From: Ruixingdingia sedimenti
GTDB lineage: Bacteria; Pseudomonadota; Alphaproteobacteria; Rhodobacterales; Rhodobacteraceae
Length of the DNA stretch: 64,000 nt
Assembly: GCF_031432425.1 (NCBI RefSeq)
Contig: NZ_JAVKPH010000001.1
Span: forward strand, 62,001 to 126,000
Direction: 5' to 3'
Below the pieces are notes generated by a model, which saw nothing but the letters and a program-made list of their open reading frames with translations, was not told the DNA's origin and made no database searches. Made by a program: the position numbers and the translations under genes. This document shows, in pieces, positions 51,151 to 60,350 of this stretch; within the stretch, counting starts at the first letter, position 1; each line of letters begins with the position of its first letter.

Positions 51151-51837
51151 ATGAAACGCATCCTGCATGTCGTCACCAACACCGGCCACTACGCCGACCC
51201 CGCGCATCCGACCGGCCTGTGGCTGTCGGAACTGACCCATGCCTGGGACATCTTCGCCGCCCGGGACCATGCGCAGGACATCGTGAGCCCGGCCGGCGGG
51301 CGCGTACCGCTGGAACCGCGGGCGCTGAAATGGCCGCTGCTGGATGCCTCGGCCCGCGCCTGGCTGAACGATCCGGCGCGGATGGCGCTGCTGGAAAACA
51401 CCGCCGCGCCCGACCGGATCGACCCCGCCGCCTATGACGCGATCCATTTCACCGGCGGACACGGGGTGATGTGGGATTTCCCCGGCAGCGCCGGCCTGCA
51501 AGCGATCACCCGCGCGATCTGGGAACGGGGCGGCATCGTCGCCTCGGTCTGCCACGGGTATTGCGGGCTGCTGAACACCCGGCTGTCGGACGGCACGCCG
51601 CTGGTCGCCGGGCGGCGGCTGACCGGGTTTTCCTGGACCGAGGAAGTGCTCGCCGGGGTGGCGAAGATCATGCCCTATAACGCCGAGGCAGAGATGAAGG
51701 CCCGCGGCGCGCAGTACCGCAAGGCGATGCTGCCCTTCGTGCCGCATGTCGTCGCCGACGGGCGGCTGGTCACGGGGCAGAACCCCGGTTCGGCGAAGGC
51801 CACGGCGCGGCAGGTCGTCCGGCAGCTGACGGGGTGA
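51151..51837 (+). CDS. DJ-1/PfpI (Hsp31/glyoxalase III-like) protein
   Basis: A 228-residue DJ-1 superfamily protein. The nucleophile elbow is IVASVCHGYCGLLNT (Cys about residue 132, followed by His). The acidic partner is in PTGLWLSELTHAWD (Glu about residue 27), as in Hsp31-type enzymes. FTGGHGVMWDFPGSAGLQAI and GKxTGFSWTEE-like segments (LTGFSWTEEVLAG) complete the family. Such proteins convert methylglyoxal to lactate without glutathione or repair glycated protein. It lies 12 bases after the flavin oxidoreductase and so is probably co-induced by the MerR protein. GAGAGGATGG precedes ATG 51151. Confidence 0.88.
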   Translation: MKRILHVVTNTGHYADPAHPTGLWLSELTHAWDIFAARDHAQDIVSPAGGRVPLEPRALKWPLLDASARAWLNDPARMALLENTAAPDRIDPAAYDAIHFTGGHGVMWDFPGSAGLQAITRAIWERGGIVASVCHGYCGLLNTRLSDGTPLVAGRRLTGFSWTEEVLAGVAKIMPYNAEAEMKARGAQYRKAMLPFVPHVVADGRLVTGQNPGSAKATARQVVRQLTG

Positions 51838-51875
51838 CGGCCCCGCGGAAGGGGCCGTCCGGCCGGCGGCCGGAC
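51838..51875. terminator. Double hairpin between convergent genes
   Basis: CGGCCCC/GGGGCCG (51838-51857) and GTCCGGCC/GGCCGGAC (51857-51875) form two adjacent stems between the DJ-1-like stop and the livF stop. They probably serve as a bidirectional terminator. Confidence 0.6.
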
Positions 51876-51882
51876 GGCCGGT

Positions 51883-52578
51883 TCAGATATGCAGGCGCTG
51901 CATCAGCGCGGTTTCGTCGGTATCGGCCGCCCCGCGCAGCACCACGGCGCCGCGTTCGATCAGCAGGTAATTGTCGCTGACCGCCAGCGCCTCGTGCACG
52001 TTCTGCTCGACCAGAAGGACGATCACGCCCATCTCGCACATGTCGCGGATGATGCCGAAGACCTCGGCCACGATCATCGGCGCCAGCCCCTCGGAAGGTT
52101 CGTCGATCAGCACCACATCCGGTTTCGCCAGCATCACCCGCGCCATGGCGAGCATCTGCTGTTCGCCCCCCGAAAGCGTGGTGCCCGCCTGCCCCGCGCG
52201 TTCGGCCAGCCGCGGGAAACGGTCGAACACCGCCGCCAGCGGATCGCGCCCCGGCCTTTCGCGCAGGCCGAGAAGGCCCATTTCGAGGTTCTCGCGCACG
52301 GTCAGGCCCGGAAAGATCCGCCGGTCCTCGGGCACGAAGCCGAAACCCGCCCGGCACATCTCGTCGGGGGTCGAACCGGCAAGCTCGCGCCCGCCGAACC
52401 GGATGCTGCCGGACGAGGGTTTCAGCCACCCCGCGATGGTCTTGAGCAGCGTGGTCTTGCCGACGCCGTTGCGGCCGAAGATGCCGACGACCTCGCCCGG
52501 TTCGGCCCGCAGGTCGATACCCTGGAGAACGTGGCTCAGCCCGTAATGGGTGTTCAACCCGGTGATTTCCAGCGTCAT
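51883..52578 (-). CDS. livF: Branched-chain-type ABC transporter ATPase (LivF family)
   Basis: A 231-residue ATPase. Walker A is GRNGVGKTT (about residue 38), signature LSGGEQQMLAMARV, Walker B VLIDEPSEGLAP, and switch His replaced in VLLVEQNVHEAL as normal for LivF. GLNTHYGLSHVLQGIDL opens the protein. It is the last gene of a livK-livH-livM-livG-livF unit next to CoA-ligase and crotonase genes, so the cargo may be an aromatic or related organic acid rather than an amino acid (inference). Confidence 0.92.
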   Translation of the reverse strand: MTLEITGLNTHYGLSHVLQGIDLRAEPGEVVGIFGRNGVGKTTLLKTIAGWLKPSSGSIRFGGRELAGSTPDEMCRAGFGFVPEDRRIFPGLTVRENLEMGLLGLRERPGRDPLAAVFDRFPRLAERAGQAGTTLSGGEQQMLAMARVMLAKPDVVLIDEPSEGLAPMIVAEVFGIIRDMCEMGVIVLLVEQNVHEALAVSDNYLLIERGAVVLRGAADTDETALMQRLHI

Positions 52579-52581
52579 GGT

Positions 52582-53343
52582 CTATCCCTGTCCGAAATAG
52601 GCGGCCTGGACCGCCGGATCCGCCCGCACCTCGGCGGGCGTCCCCGCGGCGAGGCGGCGGCCCTGGTGCATGACCACCACATGGTCCGACAGCGACATGA
52701 CAAGGCCGATGTCGTGTTCGATCAGCAGGATGGTCACTTCCTTGGTCAGGCCGCGGACAAGCCGGGCGGTATCCTCGGTGTCCTGATGGCTCATGCCCTG
52801 GGTCGGCTCGTCCAGCATCAGCACGCGCGGCTCGCTCGCCAGGCACATGGCGATTTCCAGCCGGCGCTGTTCGCCGTGCGACAGCGCCTTGACGGGTTCG
52901 TGGATCTTGGGGCCGAGCGCGAAACGCTCGACCAGTTCCTCGACCTTCAGCGCCGCGCGGCTGGTGCGCGACAGCGGCCGGAAGATCGCGCCCGGCGGGT
53001 CCAGCACCTGGGCGGCCAGCCGCAGGTTCTCGCGCACGGTCATGTCGAAGAACAGGTTGGTGATCTGGAACGACCGCGCAAGGCCCGCCCGCTGCAACCG
53101 CGCGGGCGACAGGCCCGTGACATCCCGGCCCTCCAGCCGGACCCGGCCGGCACCGGGCCGGATCGCGCCCGAGATCAGGTTGAACAGCGTGGTCTTTCCG
53201 GCGCCGTTCGGCCCGATCACCGTGGTGATCGCCCGCGGCGCGGCGCCGAAGCTGACCCCGTCCACCGCCTTGAGGCCGCCGAAGGCGATGCCGAGGTTCT
53301 CGACGGCCAGCACGTCGCCGGCGGAATGATGGGCGGCGTTCAT
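52582..53343 (-). CDS. livG: Branched-chain-type ABC transporter ATPase (LivG family)
   Basis: A 253-residue ATPase. Walker A is GPNGAGKTTLFNLISG (about residue 41), signature LSHGEQRRLEIAMCL (the LivG variant with His), Walker B VLMLDEPTQGMS and switch LLIEHDIGLVMSL. EHDIGLVM and TRSFQITNLF-like (ARSFQITNLFFDM) segments are typical. It lies 3 bases upstream of livF, and its start overlaps the livM end by 4 bases. It forms the ATPase heterodimer with LivF. Confidence 0.93.
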   Translation of the reverse strand: MNAAHHSAGDVLAVENLGIAFGGLKAVDGVSFGAAPRAITTVIGPNGAGKTTLFNLISGAIRPGAGRVRLEGRDVTGLSPARLQRAGLARSFQITNLFFDMTVRENLRLAAQVLDPPGAIFRPLSRTSRAALKVEELVERFALGPKIHEPVKALSHGEQRRLEIAMCLASEPRVLMLDEPTQGMSHQDTEDTARLVRGLTKEVTILLIEHDIGLVMSLSDHVVVMHQGRRLAAGTPAEVRADPAVQAAYFGQG

Positions 53344-54362
53344 CGCAGGGCTCCTTTCGCGGCGGCGGCCTCTGCCCGCGCCTCGCGCCGGCGCAGCGCG
53401 CGTTCCACCGGCGGCTTCACGCTGCCGATGATCCCGCGGGGCAGGAACAGGATCGAGGCCATGAAGATCAGGCCGATGAAGATGTGGTGATGTTCCGTCA
53501 GGCTGCCGATGAAGGACTTGAGAAAGGTGATCAGCATGGCCCCGAACAGCGCGCCCACCAGCGTGCCCGCACCGCCGACGATCACCATGACCACGGCATT
53601 GCCCGAGGCCGCGAAGAACATCAGTTCCGGCGACACGAAACCGCGCAGCATCGGATAGAGCGCCCCCGCGATCCCCGCGACCAGCGCCGCGATCACATAG
53701 GCCACCATCCGCGGCGCCCAGACCGAATAGCCCAGATAGCCCACGCGCTTTTCGTTGGCCTTGAGCGCCTGGATCACCCGGCCGAAGGGGGTGGACAGCA
53801 GATAGCCGATGGCGGCGTAAAGCAGGACGATGACGACCAGCGTCAGCAGGAAGAATTGCAGCGGATTTCCGGCATCGACGGTGGTCAGGCCCAGATCGAT
53901 CTCCAGCACCGGCACGCCGATCAGCCCGTCCGACGCGCCGAGCGCGCGGGTGTTGTAGACGATGTTCGCCATGACCTGCGCCAGACCGAAGGTGATCAGC
54001 GCGAAATAGACGCCGCGCACCCGGTTGGCGATCAGCCCGCCGATCACGCCCGCCAGCAGGCTGGCCAGAACCGCGCCCCCCATGGCCAGCCAGAACGAGG
54101 GCGTGTCGCGCAGGATCAGCGTCGACACATAGGCCCCCACCCCGAAATAAAGCGCCTGGCCGAGCGACAGAAGCCCCGTATAGCCAAGCAGGATGTCCAC
54201 CGAAAGCGCCAGCCCGCCGAGGATCAGCGCCTCGGTCGCGAGGCGGATCCAGAAGCTGTTGCCGGTGGCGGCAAAGGCGCCGGCGGCGGCCAGGACCGCC
54301 ACGGCCATGACCGCGCCGATCAGGTGATTGGCCTTCATCGAGATGTCGAGGCGGTCATGCAT
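53340..54362 (-). CDS. livM: Branched-chain-type ABC transporter permease (LivM family)
   Basis: A 340-residue permease with about 9-10 helices. Family blocks: LVVDILLGYTGLLSLGQALY-like (VDILLGYTGLLSLGQALYFG), GVYFALITFGLAQVMANIVY, and the coupling segment GRVIQALKANEKRVGYLGYS. A short basic C-terminal tail RREARAEAAAAKGALR follows. ATG 54362 overlaps the livH end by 8 bases. It pairs with LivH as the membrane channel. Confidence 0.93.
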   Translation of the reverse strand: MHDRLDISMKANHLIGAVMAVAVLAAAGAFAATGNSFWIRLATEALILGGLALSVDILLGYTGLLSLGQALYFGVGAYVSTLILRDTPSFWLAMGGAVLASLLAGVIGGLIANRVRGVYFALITFGLAQVMANIVYNTRALGASDGLIGVPVLEIDLGLTTVDAGNPLQFFLLTLVVIVLLYAAIGYLLSTPFGRVIQALKANEKRVGYLGYSVWAPRMVAYVIAALVAGIAGALYPMLRGFVSPELMFFAASGNAVVMVIVGGAGTLVGALFGAMLITFLKSFIGSLTEHHHIFIGLIFMASILFLPRGIIGSVKPPVERALRRREARAEAAAAKGALR

Positions 54363-55236
54363 GGCCGATCCTCCCGAAAATGCCCTGCGGGCGGAACATG
54401 AGAACGAGAACCATCACCCCGAAGACGAGCGGATCGGCCCAGACCGGCGAGATGAACAGCGCCGAGACCGCCTGCACCTGCGTCAGCAGCACCCCCGCGA
54501 CCACCGCGCCCCAGATGGACCCCATGCCCCCCACGATCACCACGGTGAAGGCCAGCAGGATGAAATCGCGCCCCATGGTCGGAAAGACGGAATAAAGCGG
54601 CGCGAGCAGCACCCCCGCAAGCCCCGCCAGCGCGATGCCGAAGGCGAAGGCCCCCGAATAGACCCAGCCGACCCTGACGCCGAGCGAGGCCGCCATCTGC
54701 CGGTCGAAGGCCGCGGCGCGCACCATGGCGCCGAGCCGCGTGCGATAGACCACCAGCGCCACCGCGACGATCACCGCGATGCCGATGCCGATCAGGAACA
54801 GCCGGTAGGTCGGAATGACGATGCCCAGGAACTCGGTCGCGCCGGGCAGCGGATTGGCGGGGCGCTGCGTGTTCGGCCCGAAGAGGATCTTCAGCAGATC
54901 CTCGATGATCAGGCCGAGCCCGAAGGTCAGCAGCAGCGTGGAGACATGCCGGTCCGGCCCGTCATAGACGCGCCGGATCAGCAGCCGCTCGACCAGCACG
55001 CCCACGGGCACGAGGAAAAGCGGCACGAGCGCGATGAGCACCCAGTAGTTGAACCCGAGCGCCCCGAGCGCCAGGGCCCCGAAGGCCCCGACGGCATAGA
55101 ACTCTCCATGGCTCATGTTGATGACATCGAGCAGGCCGAAGATGATGGTCAGGCCAAGCGCGACCAGGATCACCGAGATCCCGAGCGCCAGACCGTTCAG
55201 CATCTGCGGTGCAAGGACGAACTGCATATAATCCAT
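54355..55236 (-). CDS. livH: Branched-chain-type ABC transporter permease (LivH family)
   Basis: A 293-residue permease with about 8 helices. Hallmarks: LGLTIIFGLLDVINMSHGEF (the LivH start motif), RRVYDGPDRHVSTLLLTFGL, GAMVRAAAFDRQMAASLGVR (coupling loop) and VVIVGGMGSIWGAVVAGVLL. The start at 55236 lies 30 bases after the binding-protein stop. The next gene overlaps it. The gene order K-H-M-G-F is the normal high-affinity branched-chain importer order. Confidence 0.93.
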   Translation of the reverse strand: MDYMQFVLAPQMLNGLALGISVILVALGLTIIFGLLDVINMSHGEFYAVGAFGALALGALGFNYWVLIALVPLFLVPVGVLVERLLIRRVYDGPDRHVSTLLLTFGLGLIIEDLLKILFGPNTQRPANPLPGATEFLGIVIPTYRLFLIGIGIAVIVAVALVVYRTRLGAMVRAAAFDRQMAASLGVRVGWVYSGAFAFGIALAGLAGVLLAPLYSVFPTMGRDFILLAFTVVIVGGMGSIWGAVVAGVLLTQVQAVSALFISPVWADPLVFGVMVLVLMFRPQGIFGRIGHA

Positions 55237-55266
55237 GGGATTTCCGCCTGTCGGGGCCTCGCCTTC

Positions 55267-56430
55267 TCAGAACCGCTCGCAGAGGTCGGGGCCGATCGCA
55301 TCCTCGCCCGCGACGGTGGAGCGGATGTCGAAGGCGCCGCCGGCGATCTCGACCACATACATCGGCTGCACGGCCTGATGGTCGCCGCCGCGGATCACCT
55401 TGACGCCCTGCGGCGTCTGCCATTCCAGATCGCGCAGCGCCGTGCGCACGGCATCGGTGCCGGTCTCGCCCGCCTTTTCGACCGCCGCCTTGTAGGCGAA
55501 CAGCAGACCATAGCTGTCGGCGCCGTAAAGGTCGGGATCGGCGCTGTTCGCCTTGCGGAAGGCCTCGACGAAGGCCTTGTTCTCGGGCGTGTCGATCTGG
55601 ACCGAATAGCCCACGCCGGTCAGGAAACCGTCCGCGGCCGCGCCGATGGCGTCGATGTTCTGCGCCGTCACCGTGCCAGAGGCGCCGAGGATGGTGAAGT
55701 TCTGCCGCAGGCCGAATTCTTCCAGCTGGGTGAAGAAGCGCACCGTGTCGTTGCCCGCGACCGAGGTATAGAGCACATCGGGCCGCGCCGCACGGATCGC
55801 GCCGAAATACTGGCTGTAGTCCATCGAATCCAGCGGCGCGAAGGTTTCGCCCACCGAACTGGCCCCGGCCTTTTCGGCGGCGGCGCGGAAGGCGGCCACG
55901 GTCGAACGACCCATCTCGTAGTCGGGGCCGAGGTAGTAGACCCTCGCCTCGGGGCGTTCGGCGGCGAGCCAGGCCACCAGCGCGGCCGATTGCTGGCCCG
56001 CGCGGGCGTTCACGCGGAACATGTTGGGCGAACACTGGGCGGTGGTGATCGAATCCGCGAAGGACACCGTGGTCGAGGCGAGGCGGTCGAACCGTTCGGC
56101 CACCTGCCCCACGGCGAGCGTCGAGCCCGAGTTGACCGTGCCGGTCAGGAAATCGACGTTATCGACCGAGAACAGCTTTTCGGCCTTCTGGACGGCGACG
56201 GCAGGATTGGCCTCCTCGTCCTCGAAGATGAGCTGGACCTGACGCCCGGCGATGCCGCCATTGGCGTTGATTTCCGCCGCGGCGAGTTCGACGCCCCAAC
56301 GCACCTGCTGGCCGATGCCGGCATAGGTACCCGAAAGCGGCGTCAGCACGCCGATCCTGATCGGCCCGTCCTGGGCCATGGCCGCCCCGGCGATCAGCGC
56401 GGCAAATGCGGTGGTGGTGAAGAGTTTCAT
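55267..56430 (-). CDS. ABC transporter substrate-binding protein (LivK-like)
   Basis: A 387-residue type I periplasmic receptor. The signal peptide KLFTTTAFAALIAGAAMA is cut before QDGPIRIGVL. Segments PIRIGVLTPLSGTYAGIGQQ, NANGGIAGRQVQLIFEDEEA, FLTGTVNSGSTLAV and PDVLYTSVAGNDTVRFF are those of the urea/amide/aromatic-acid branch as well as LivK. The ligand pocket cannot be read without structure. ATG 56430 follows GGGAGGAAC. The 73 bases up to the crotonase stop contain no obvious terminator, so it may be co-transcribed with the ligase and crotonase. Confidence 0.9.
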   Translation of the reverse strand: MKLFTTTAFAALIAGAAMAQDGPIRIGVLTPLSGTYAGIGQQVRWGVELAAAEINANGGIAGRQVQLIFEDEEANPAVAVQKAEKLFSVDNVDFLTGTVNSGSTLAVGQVAERFDRLASTTVSFADSITTAQCSPNMFRVNARAGQQSAALVAWLAAERPEARVYYLGPDYEMGRSTVAAFRAAAEKAGASSVGETFAPLDSMDYSQYFGAIRAARPDVLYTSVAGNDTVRFFTQLEEFGLRQNFTILGASGTVTAQNIDAIGAAADGFLTGVGYSVQIDTPENKAFVEAFRKANSADPDLYGADSYGLLFAYKAAVEKAGETGTDAVRTALRDLEWQTPQGVKVIRGGDHQAVQPMYVVEIAGGAFDIRSTVAGEDAIGPDLCERF

Positions 56431-56503
56431 CGTTGTTCCTCCCTGTTGCATGTCGAACGGTCCGGCCCCGCGCCCTTCCGGCGCGCGCGGCCGGGGCCGT
56501 GGT

Positions 56504-57304
56504 TCAGCTTCCGGTGAAGCCCGGCTTGCGTTTTTCGTGAAAGGCCAGCACGCCCTCGCGGAAGTCGTCGGACTGGCGCAGGCGGGCATAGCAATGGCCC
56601 TCCATCTCGATCCCGGTCTGGACGGTGGCGTTCTCGCTGTCGTTGATCAGCTTCTTGGCGGTGCGCTGCGCCAGCGGCGAGAATTCGACCAGCTCGGCCA
56701 CCAGTTTCGCCACCGCCGCGTCCAGCGCCGCCTGATCGGCCACGCAGTCGATGGCGATGCCCCAGTCCACCGCCTGCCGCCCGGTGATCCGGCGCGACAG
56801 CATGACGATTTCCTTGGTCCGCGCGATGCCGACGATGGCCTGCAACCGGGCAGAGCCGCCCGAACCGGGGATCTGGCCCAGCTTCTGTTCCGGCAGGGCA
56901 TAGCGGCAGCTTTCGGTGACGATGCGGAAATCGCAGGCCAGCGAGATTTCGAACCCGACGCCGAAGGTATAGCCCTGGTTGGCGGCGATCACCGGCTTTG
57001 CCGCCCGTGCGGGGGCGGCCACGTTGTCGGCCAGGTGGCTGACATGTTCGGGCGAGGCGTCGAGGAAGCCCTTGATGTAGCCGCCCGACGAAAAGTTCTC
57101 GCCCTCGGCCCGCAGCACGATCACGCGCACCCGGTCGTCGGCGTCCAGCGCCTCGAAGGCGGCGCGCAGCTGGTCGCGCTGGCCCATGTTGATGACGTTC
57201 ATCGGCGGGCGCGACAGGATGATGTCGCCGCGCTGTGCCGCCGCGTCGATCTCGATGCGGAAACCGTCGAGGTCTTTCAGGCGCGGGTCGGTGTGGTCGG
57301 TCAT
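56504..57304 (-). CDS. Enoyl-CoA hydratase/isomerase (crotonase family)
   Basis: A 266-residue crotonase-fold enzyme. The oxyanion-hole region is ENFSSGGYIKGFLDA and FGVGFEISLACDFRI. Both hydratase glutamates appear conserved, one in GFEISLACD and one in ALPEQKLGQIPGSGG, so hydration of an enoyl-CoA is likelier than simple isomerisation. The C-terminal CoA-binding helix carries FREGVLAFHEKRKPGFTGS. It lies 30 bases after the acyl-CoA ligase. The N-terminus DLDGFRIEIDAAAQRGDIIL is somewhat unusual. The substrate is unknown; a CoA thioester made by the neighbouring ligase is the natural guess. Confidence 0.87.
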   Translation of the reverse strand: MTDHTDPRLKDLDGFRIEIDAAAQRGDIILSRPPMNVINMGQRDQLRAAFEALDADDRVRVIVLRAEGENFSSGGYIKGFLDASPEHVSHLADNVAAPARAAKPVIAANQGYTFGVGFEISLACDFRIVTESCRYALPEQKLGQIPGSGGSARLQAIVGIARTKEIVMLSRRITGRQAVDWGIAIDCVADQAALDAAVAKLVAELVEFSPLAQRTAKKLINDSENATVQTGIEMEGHCYARLRQSDDFREGVLAFHEKRKPGFTGS

Positions 57305-57334
57305 TCTGGTCTCCTTGAAAGTGATGCCGTCGGA

Positions 57335-58873
57335 TCAGTCGGTGGTTCCGGGCAACGGCGTGTAGTCGCCAGCCAGCAGATTGCGCCGCAAAAGCTTGCC
57401 CACCGGCGATTTCGGAAGCGCGGCGACCAGGACATAGCGGCGGGGCCGCTTGAACGGGGCGAGCGCGGAGGCGCGGCAATGGGCGTCGAGCGCCTCTGCC
57501 GTCACTGCGCCACGCGGCACGACGAAGGCGGTGACGATCTGGCCCCACCGTTCGTCCGGCAGGCCGACCACGGCGCATTCGGCCACGCCCTCGTGCACGG
57601 ACAGGCAGCTTTCCACCTCGACCGGGGCCACGTTCTCGCCGCCGGTGATCATCATGTCGTCCACGCGGCCGGTGACGAACAGGTCGCCCTCGGTGTCGAA
57701 GAAGCCCATGTCGCCGGTGAAGTACCAGCCTTCGCGCAGGGATTTCGCATCCGCCTCGGGGCGGCGCCAGTAACCCTCGAACGCCTCGTCGCCCGACAGG
57801 GTGGCGATGATCTCGCCCTCGGTCCCCGCGGGAACCACCGCCTCCGGGTCGCCCGAACCCATGCGCACCACCCGGATCTGCTGGTTCAGCCCCGCCTTGC
57901 CGGCCGAGCCGGGCTTGGACGGCGCGGCGGGGTGGATGGTGAAGGTATAGACCTCGCTCGAGCCATAGTGATTGACGAAAAGGTCGGGCCGGAACGCCGC
58001 CTCGATCCGCGCCATCAGCCCGTCGGTCATCGAGGCCCCGGCAAAGCCGAGCCTGCGCACCGAGGAAATGTCGGTCGCGGGGAAATCGGGATGGGCCAGC
58101 AGGTCGTGATAAAGCGTCGGCACCAGATAGAGGGCCGAGATGCGTTCCGCTGCGATCAGCCGCAATGCCGTCGCCACGTCGAAACGCGGCAGGCAATGGA
58201 AGGCGCCGTTCACCAGCGAAATCGACAGGAGCGAGCGCACTCCCATGGTGTGATAAAGCGGCATGACCCCGAGCGTGGCCTCGCCGCGCGGCATCAGGTT
58301 CTGCGCGACATGGGCCAGCGCCGCCGCCCGTTCGGCGCTGTGGCGGCGCGGCACGCCCTTGGGCTTCGAGGTGGTGCCCGAGGTATAGAGCATGAGCGAC
58401 CAGTCCTCGGGGCTGGCCATGGGCAGGGCGTCGGGGGCGCTGGCGCCTGCGGCCTCGGCAAAGCCGATCACCCCCGGCTGCGGGGCGGCGCGCGCGGCAA
58501 GGCGCGGCAGGGCGCATGCGCGGGGAGAGGCGGCCACGGCCTCCGCCGCCGCGCCGTCATGGGCGAGGGCGGCGGCTTCGGCGTTTTCCAGCACGAAATC
58601 GAGTTCCTCGGCCGTGGCGCGCCAGTTCAGCGGCACCAGCATGATCCCCGCGAACTGGCAGGCCCAGTGCAGCGTCGCCGCCTCGGCGGTGTTCTGCATC
58701 ACGCTTGCCAGCCGGTCGCCCCGCTTCAGCCCCATCGCGCCCAGGGCGGCGGTCACGGCCGAGATCTGCCGGAACCACGACTGGTAATCGAGACGGGTCG
58801 CGCCATCGGTCAGCGCAAGCGCCTTCGGATCGCGAGAGACGGAAGCCAGAAACGAGCGGCCAAGATCGAGCAT
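57335..58873 (-). CDS. Aryl/acyl-CoA ligase (4-chlorobenzoate-CoA ligase-like)
   Basis: A 512-residue ANL-superfamily ligase. The ATP loop is LYTSGTTSKPKGVPRRHSAE (about residue 165). MPLYHTMGVRSLL (about residue 205) matches the His-containing motif of 4-halobenzoate-CoA ligases. Next come FAGASMTDGLM, NHYGSSEVYTF, YFTGDMGFFD and the catalytic-lysine end PKSPVGKLLRRNLL. It activates a carboxylic acid, probably aromatic, with ATP and CoA. ATG 58873 is the first codon of the leftward ligase-crotonase-liv unit; its promoter should be in the 207 bases before it. Sequence alone does not define the acid. Confidence 0.87.
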   Translation of the reverse strand: MLDLGRSFLASVSRDPKALALTDGATRLDYQSWFRQISAVTAALGAMGLKRGDRLASVMQNTAEAATLHWACQFAGIMLVPLNWRATAEELDFVLENAEAAALAHDGAAAEAVAASPRACALPRLAARAAPQPGVIGFAEAAGASAPDALPMASPEDWSLMLYTSGTTSKPKGVPRRHSAERAAALAHVAQNLMPRGEATLGVMPLYHTMGVRSLLSISLVNGAFHCLPRFDVATALRLIAAERISALYLVPTLYHDLLAHPDFPATDISSVRRLGFAGASMTDGLMARIEAAFRPDLFVNHYGSSEVYTFTIHPAAPSKPGSAGKAGLNQQIRVVRMGSGDPEAVVPAGTEGEIIATLSGDEAFEGYWRRPEADAKSLREGWYFTGDMGFFDTEGDLFVTGRVDDMMITGGENVAPVEVESCLSVHEGVAECAVVGLPDERWGQIVTAFVVPRGAVTAEALDAHCRASALAPFKRPRRYVLVAALPKSPVGKLLRRNLLAGDYTPLPGTTD

Positions 58874-59080
58874 CGACGAAATTCCCCATGCGTCCCGGGA
58901 TCATCGGGGGGACGGCATGGCGGCGGATCCGGGCGCATCGCGGGCGCGCACCCGATCCGTTGCGCGGCCACGGCCGCGCGCCCCCCTGCCGGACTCTCCC
59001 GATGGTCCGGTTGGGGGCAGATTGCGTCGGCGGGCGGCGGGAAAGGAATGACGGAAAGTCGCGCGATTTACCCTGGCGTC
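58874..59080. other. Promoter region of the ligase unit
   Basis: A 207-base gap between the araC-type gene stop and the ligase start. It holds GCGCGGCCACGGCCGCGCGC (58963-58982), a near-perfect inverted repeat. I see no reading frame or clear -35/-10 pair. Confidence 0.4.
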
Positions 59081-59947
59081 TCAAAACCCGCCATAGCCGG
59101 CGTTTTCGGCCAGCCTGACCACGTTGCGGAACTGGCTGGGGGCCACGCCCGCGTGGTTGCGGAAGAAACGGGTGAAATGCGCCTGGCTGGAAAAACCCAG
59201 CCGTTCCGAAAGATCGCCGAAGCTTTCGCGCGTATGGGCGGCGGCATGGGCGGCGATCTCGAGCCGCAGCACGTTCAGGAACACGCGCGGCGTGACCCCG
59301 GTCGAGGCTTCGAACACCCGGAAGAAGTTCGCCCGGCTCATCCCGGCGGCGTCGGCCAGACGGTCGATGTTGTCGATATTGCCCGGCTCGTTCTTGATCA
59401 CGCTGATCGCCTTGCGGATGCGCCAGTCGATCGACTGCGCCTGCGCCGCCTCGCGCAGGCCCGCGCCGACGCTGCGCCATTCCGAGAACCGCTCGATGGT
59501 GGCCAGCATGAGTTCGGCCAGCAGTTCCTCGTGCCGGTCGGTGGAGGTGGGGGCGTGGACCATGGAGGCGGCAAGCTCCACCGTGGCCTTGCGGATGCGG
59601 GGCGTGATCGTGCCGACCGGCGCGCTGAAGAACCCCGCGCCGCCGCTGGCCAGCCAGTTCGCACGGAACCCGGCAAGCCAGGACGGTTCTATATATAGCG
59701 CGAGGATCAGCGTCCGCGGCGCCGCCGGATCGTGCACATAGGCATGGGGCGTCCAGGCGTTGATCAGCACCGCCGTCTCGTCGGAAAGCGGCGCCACCAC
59801 CTCGCCGACCAGAAAGCGCGTATCCGCCCCGTCCACCTTGAGCAGGACATGGCAATGCGGATGCGCATGGCGGACCAGGCTCTGGTCCATATCCAGCAGG
59901 GCGACACGGCCGAAGGGGCCGGAACGTATGCGCAGGGCGTCCGACAT
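59081..59947 (-). CDS. AraC-family transcription regulator
   Basis: A 288-residue activator. The N-terminal cupin-like sensor has VRHAHPHCHVLLKVDGADTR and VLINAWTPHAYVH (residues about 24-80). The C-terminal double helix-turn-helix has NIDRLADAAGMSRANFFRVF (about residue 200) and ERLGFSSQAHFTRFFRNHAG, the classic AraC end. It lies between the leftward ligase-crotonase-liv genes and the rightward molybdenum hydroxylase, so it probably controls both from the 59948-60350 gap and its own downstream region. ATG 59947 is chosen as the family start; the longer frame has no ribosome site. Confidence 0.88.
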   Translation of the reverse strand: MSDALRIRSGPFGRVALLDMDQSLVRHAHPHCHVLLKVDGADTRFLVGEVVAPLSDETAVLINAWTPHAYVHDPAAPRTLILALYIEPSWLAGFRANWLASGGAGFFSAPVGTITPRIRKATVELAASMVHAPTSTDRHEELLAELMLATIERFSEWRSVGAGLREAAQAQSIDWRIRKAISVIKNEPGNIDNIDRLADAAGMSRANFFRVFEASTGVTPRVFLNVLRLEIAAHAAAHTRESFGDLSERLGFSSQAHFTRFFRNHAGVAPSQFRNVVRLAENAGYGGF

Positions 59948-60350
59948 TCGGGCAGGATTACACGAAAACACGATCCTGCGCCAATCGCAATTCCGGCACG
60001 CCCCGCCCGCCCCGCCCCCGATCCGCCCCGCACCGGCCGCCGCAGCGGCCCCGGGGCGGCCTGCCATGGCGGGGGTTGGGGGTGGCTGCCGGGGCCGTGG
60101 GCGTGGGGCGTTTCAAAGGGAAAACAGCATCCTGCCCGCCACCGGACAGCGCCGCCGAAGCCGCGCGCGGGGCGCGCCGTTCCGCGGATCGGCAGTGGCG
60201 CGGCACGGCACGGCGCCCCCGGCGGGCGGGCATTTTGAGACTCCTCGGCAAGTCGCGATACGTCAGGGGATCGCCTTCCCCCTGCCCGGCGGTGATCCTC
60301 GGCCCGCGCCACCCGCCGTTCGGGACGCGCAGAAGAGGGAGGAGTTGGGG
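59948..60350. other. Long divergent intergenic region, araC-type gene / molybdenum hydroxylase
   Basis: 403 bases, very GC-rich and Pro/Ala-coding in every frame, with no convincing protein. A less GC-rich patch near 60232-60270 (TTTTGAGACTCCTCGGCAAG) may carry the promoter of the hydroxylase. The segment 60341-60350 (GGAGTTGGGG) with the AGAGGGA before it supplies its ribosome site. Confidence 0.4.

Noticed and set aside
51883..56430. Plain branched-chain amino-acid importer
   Set aside because: Kept as the family name only; the tight link with CoA ligase and crotonase genes makes an organic-acid substrate more likely, though it is not proven.
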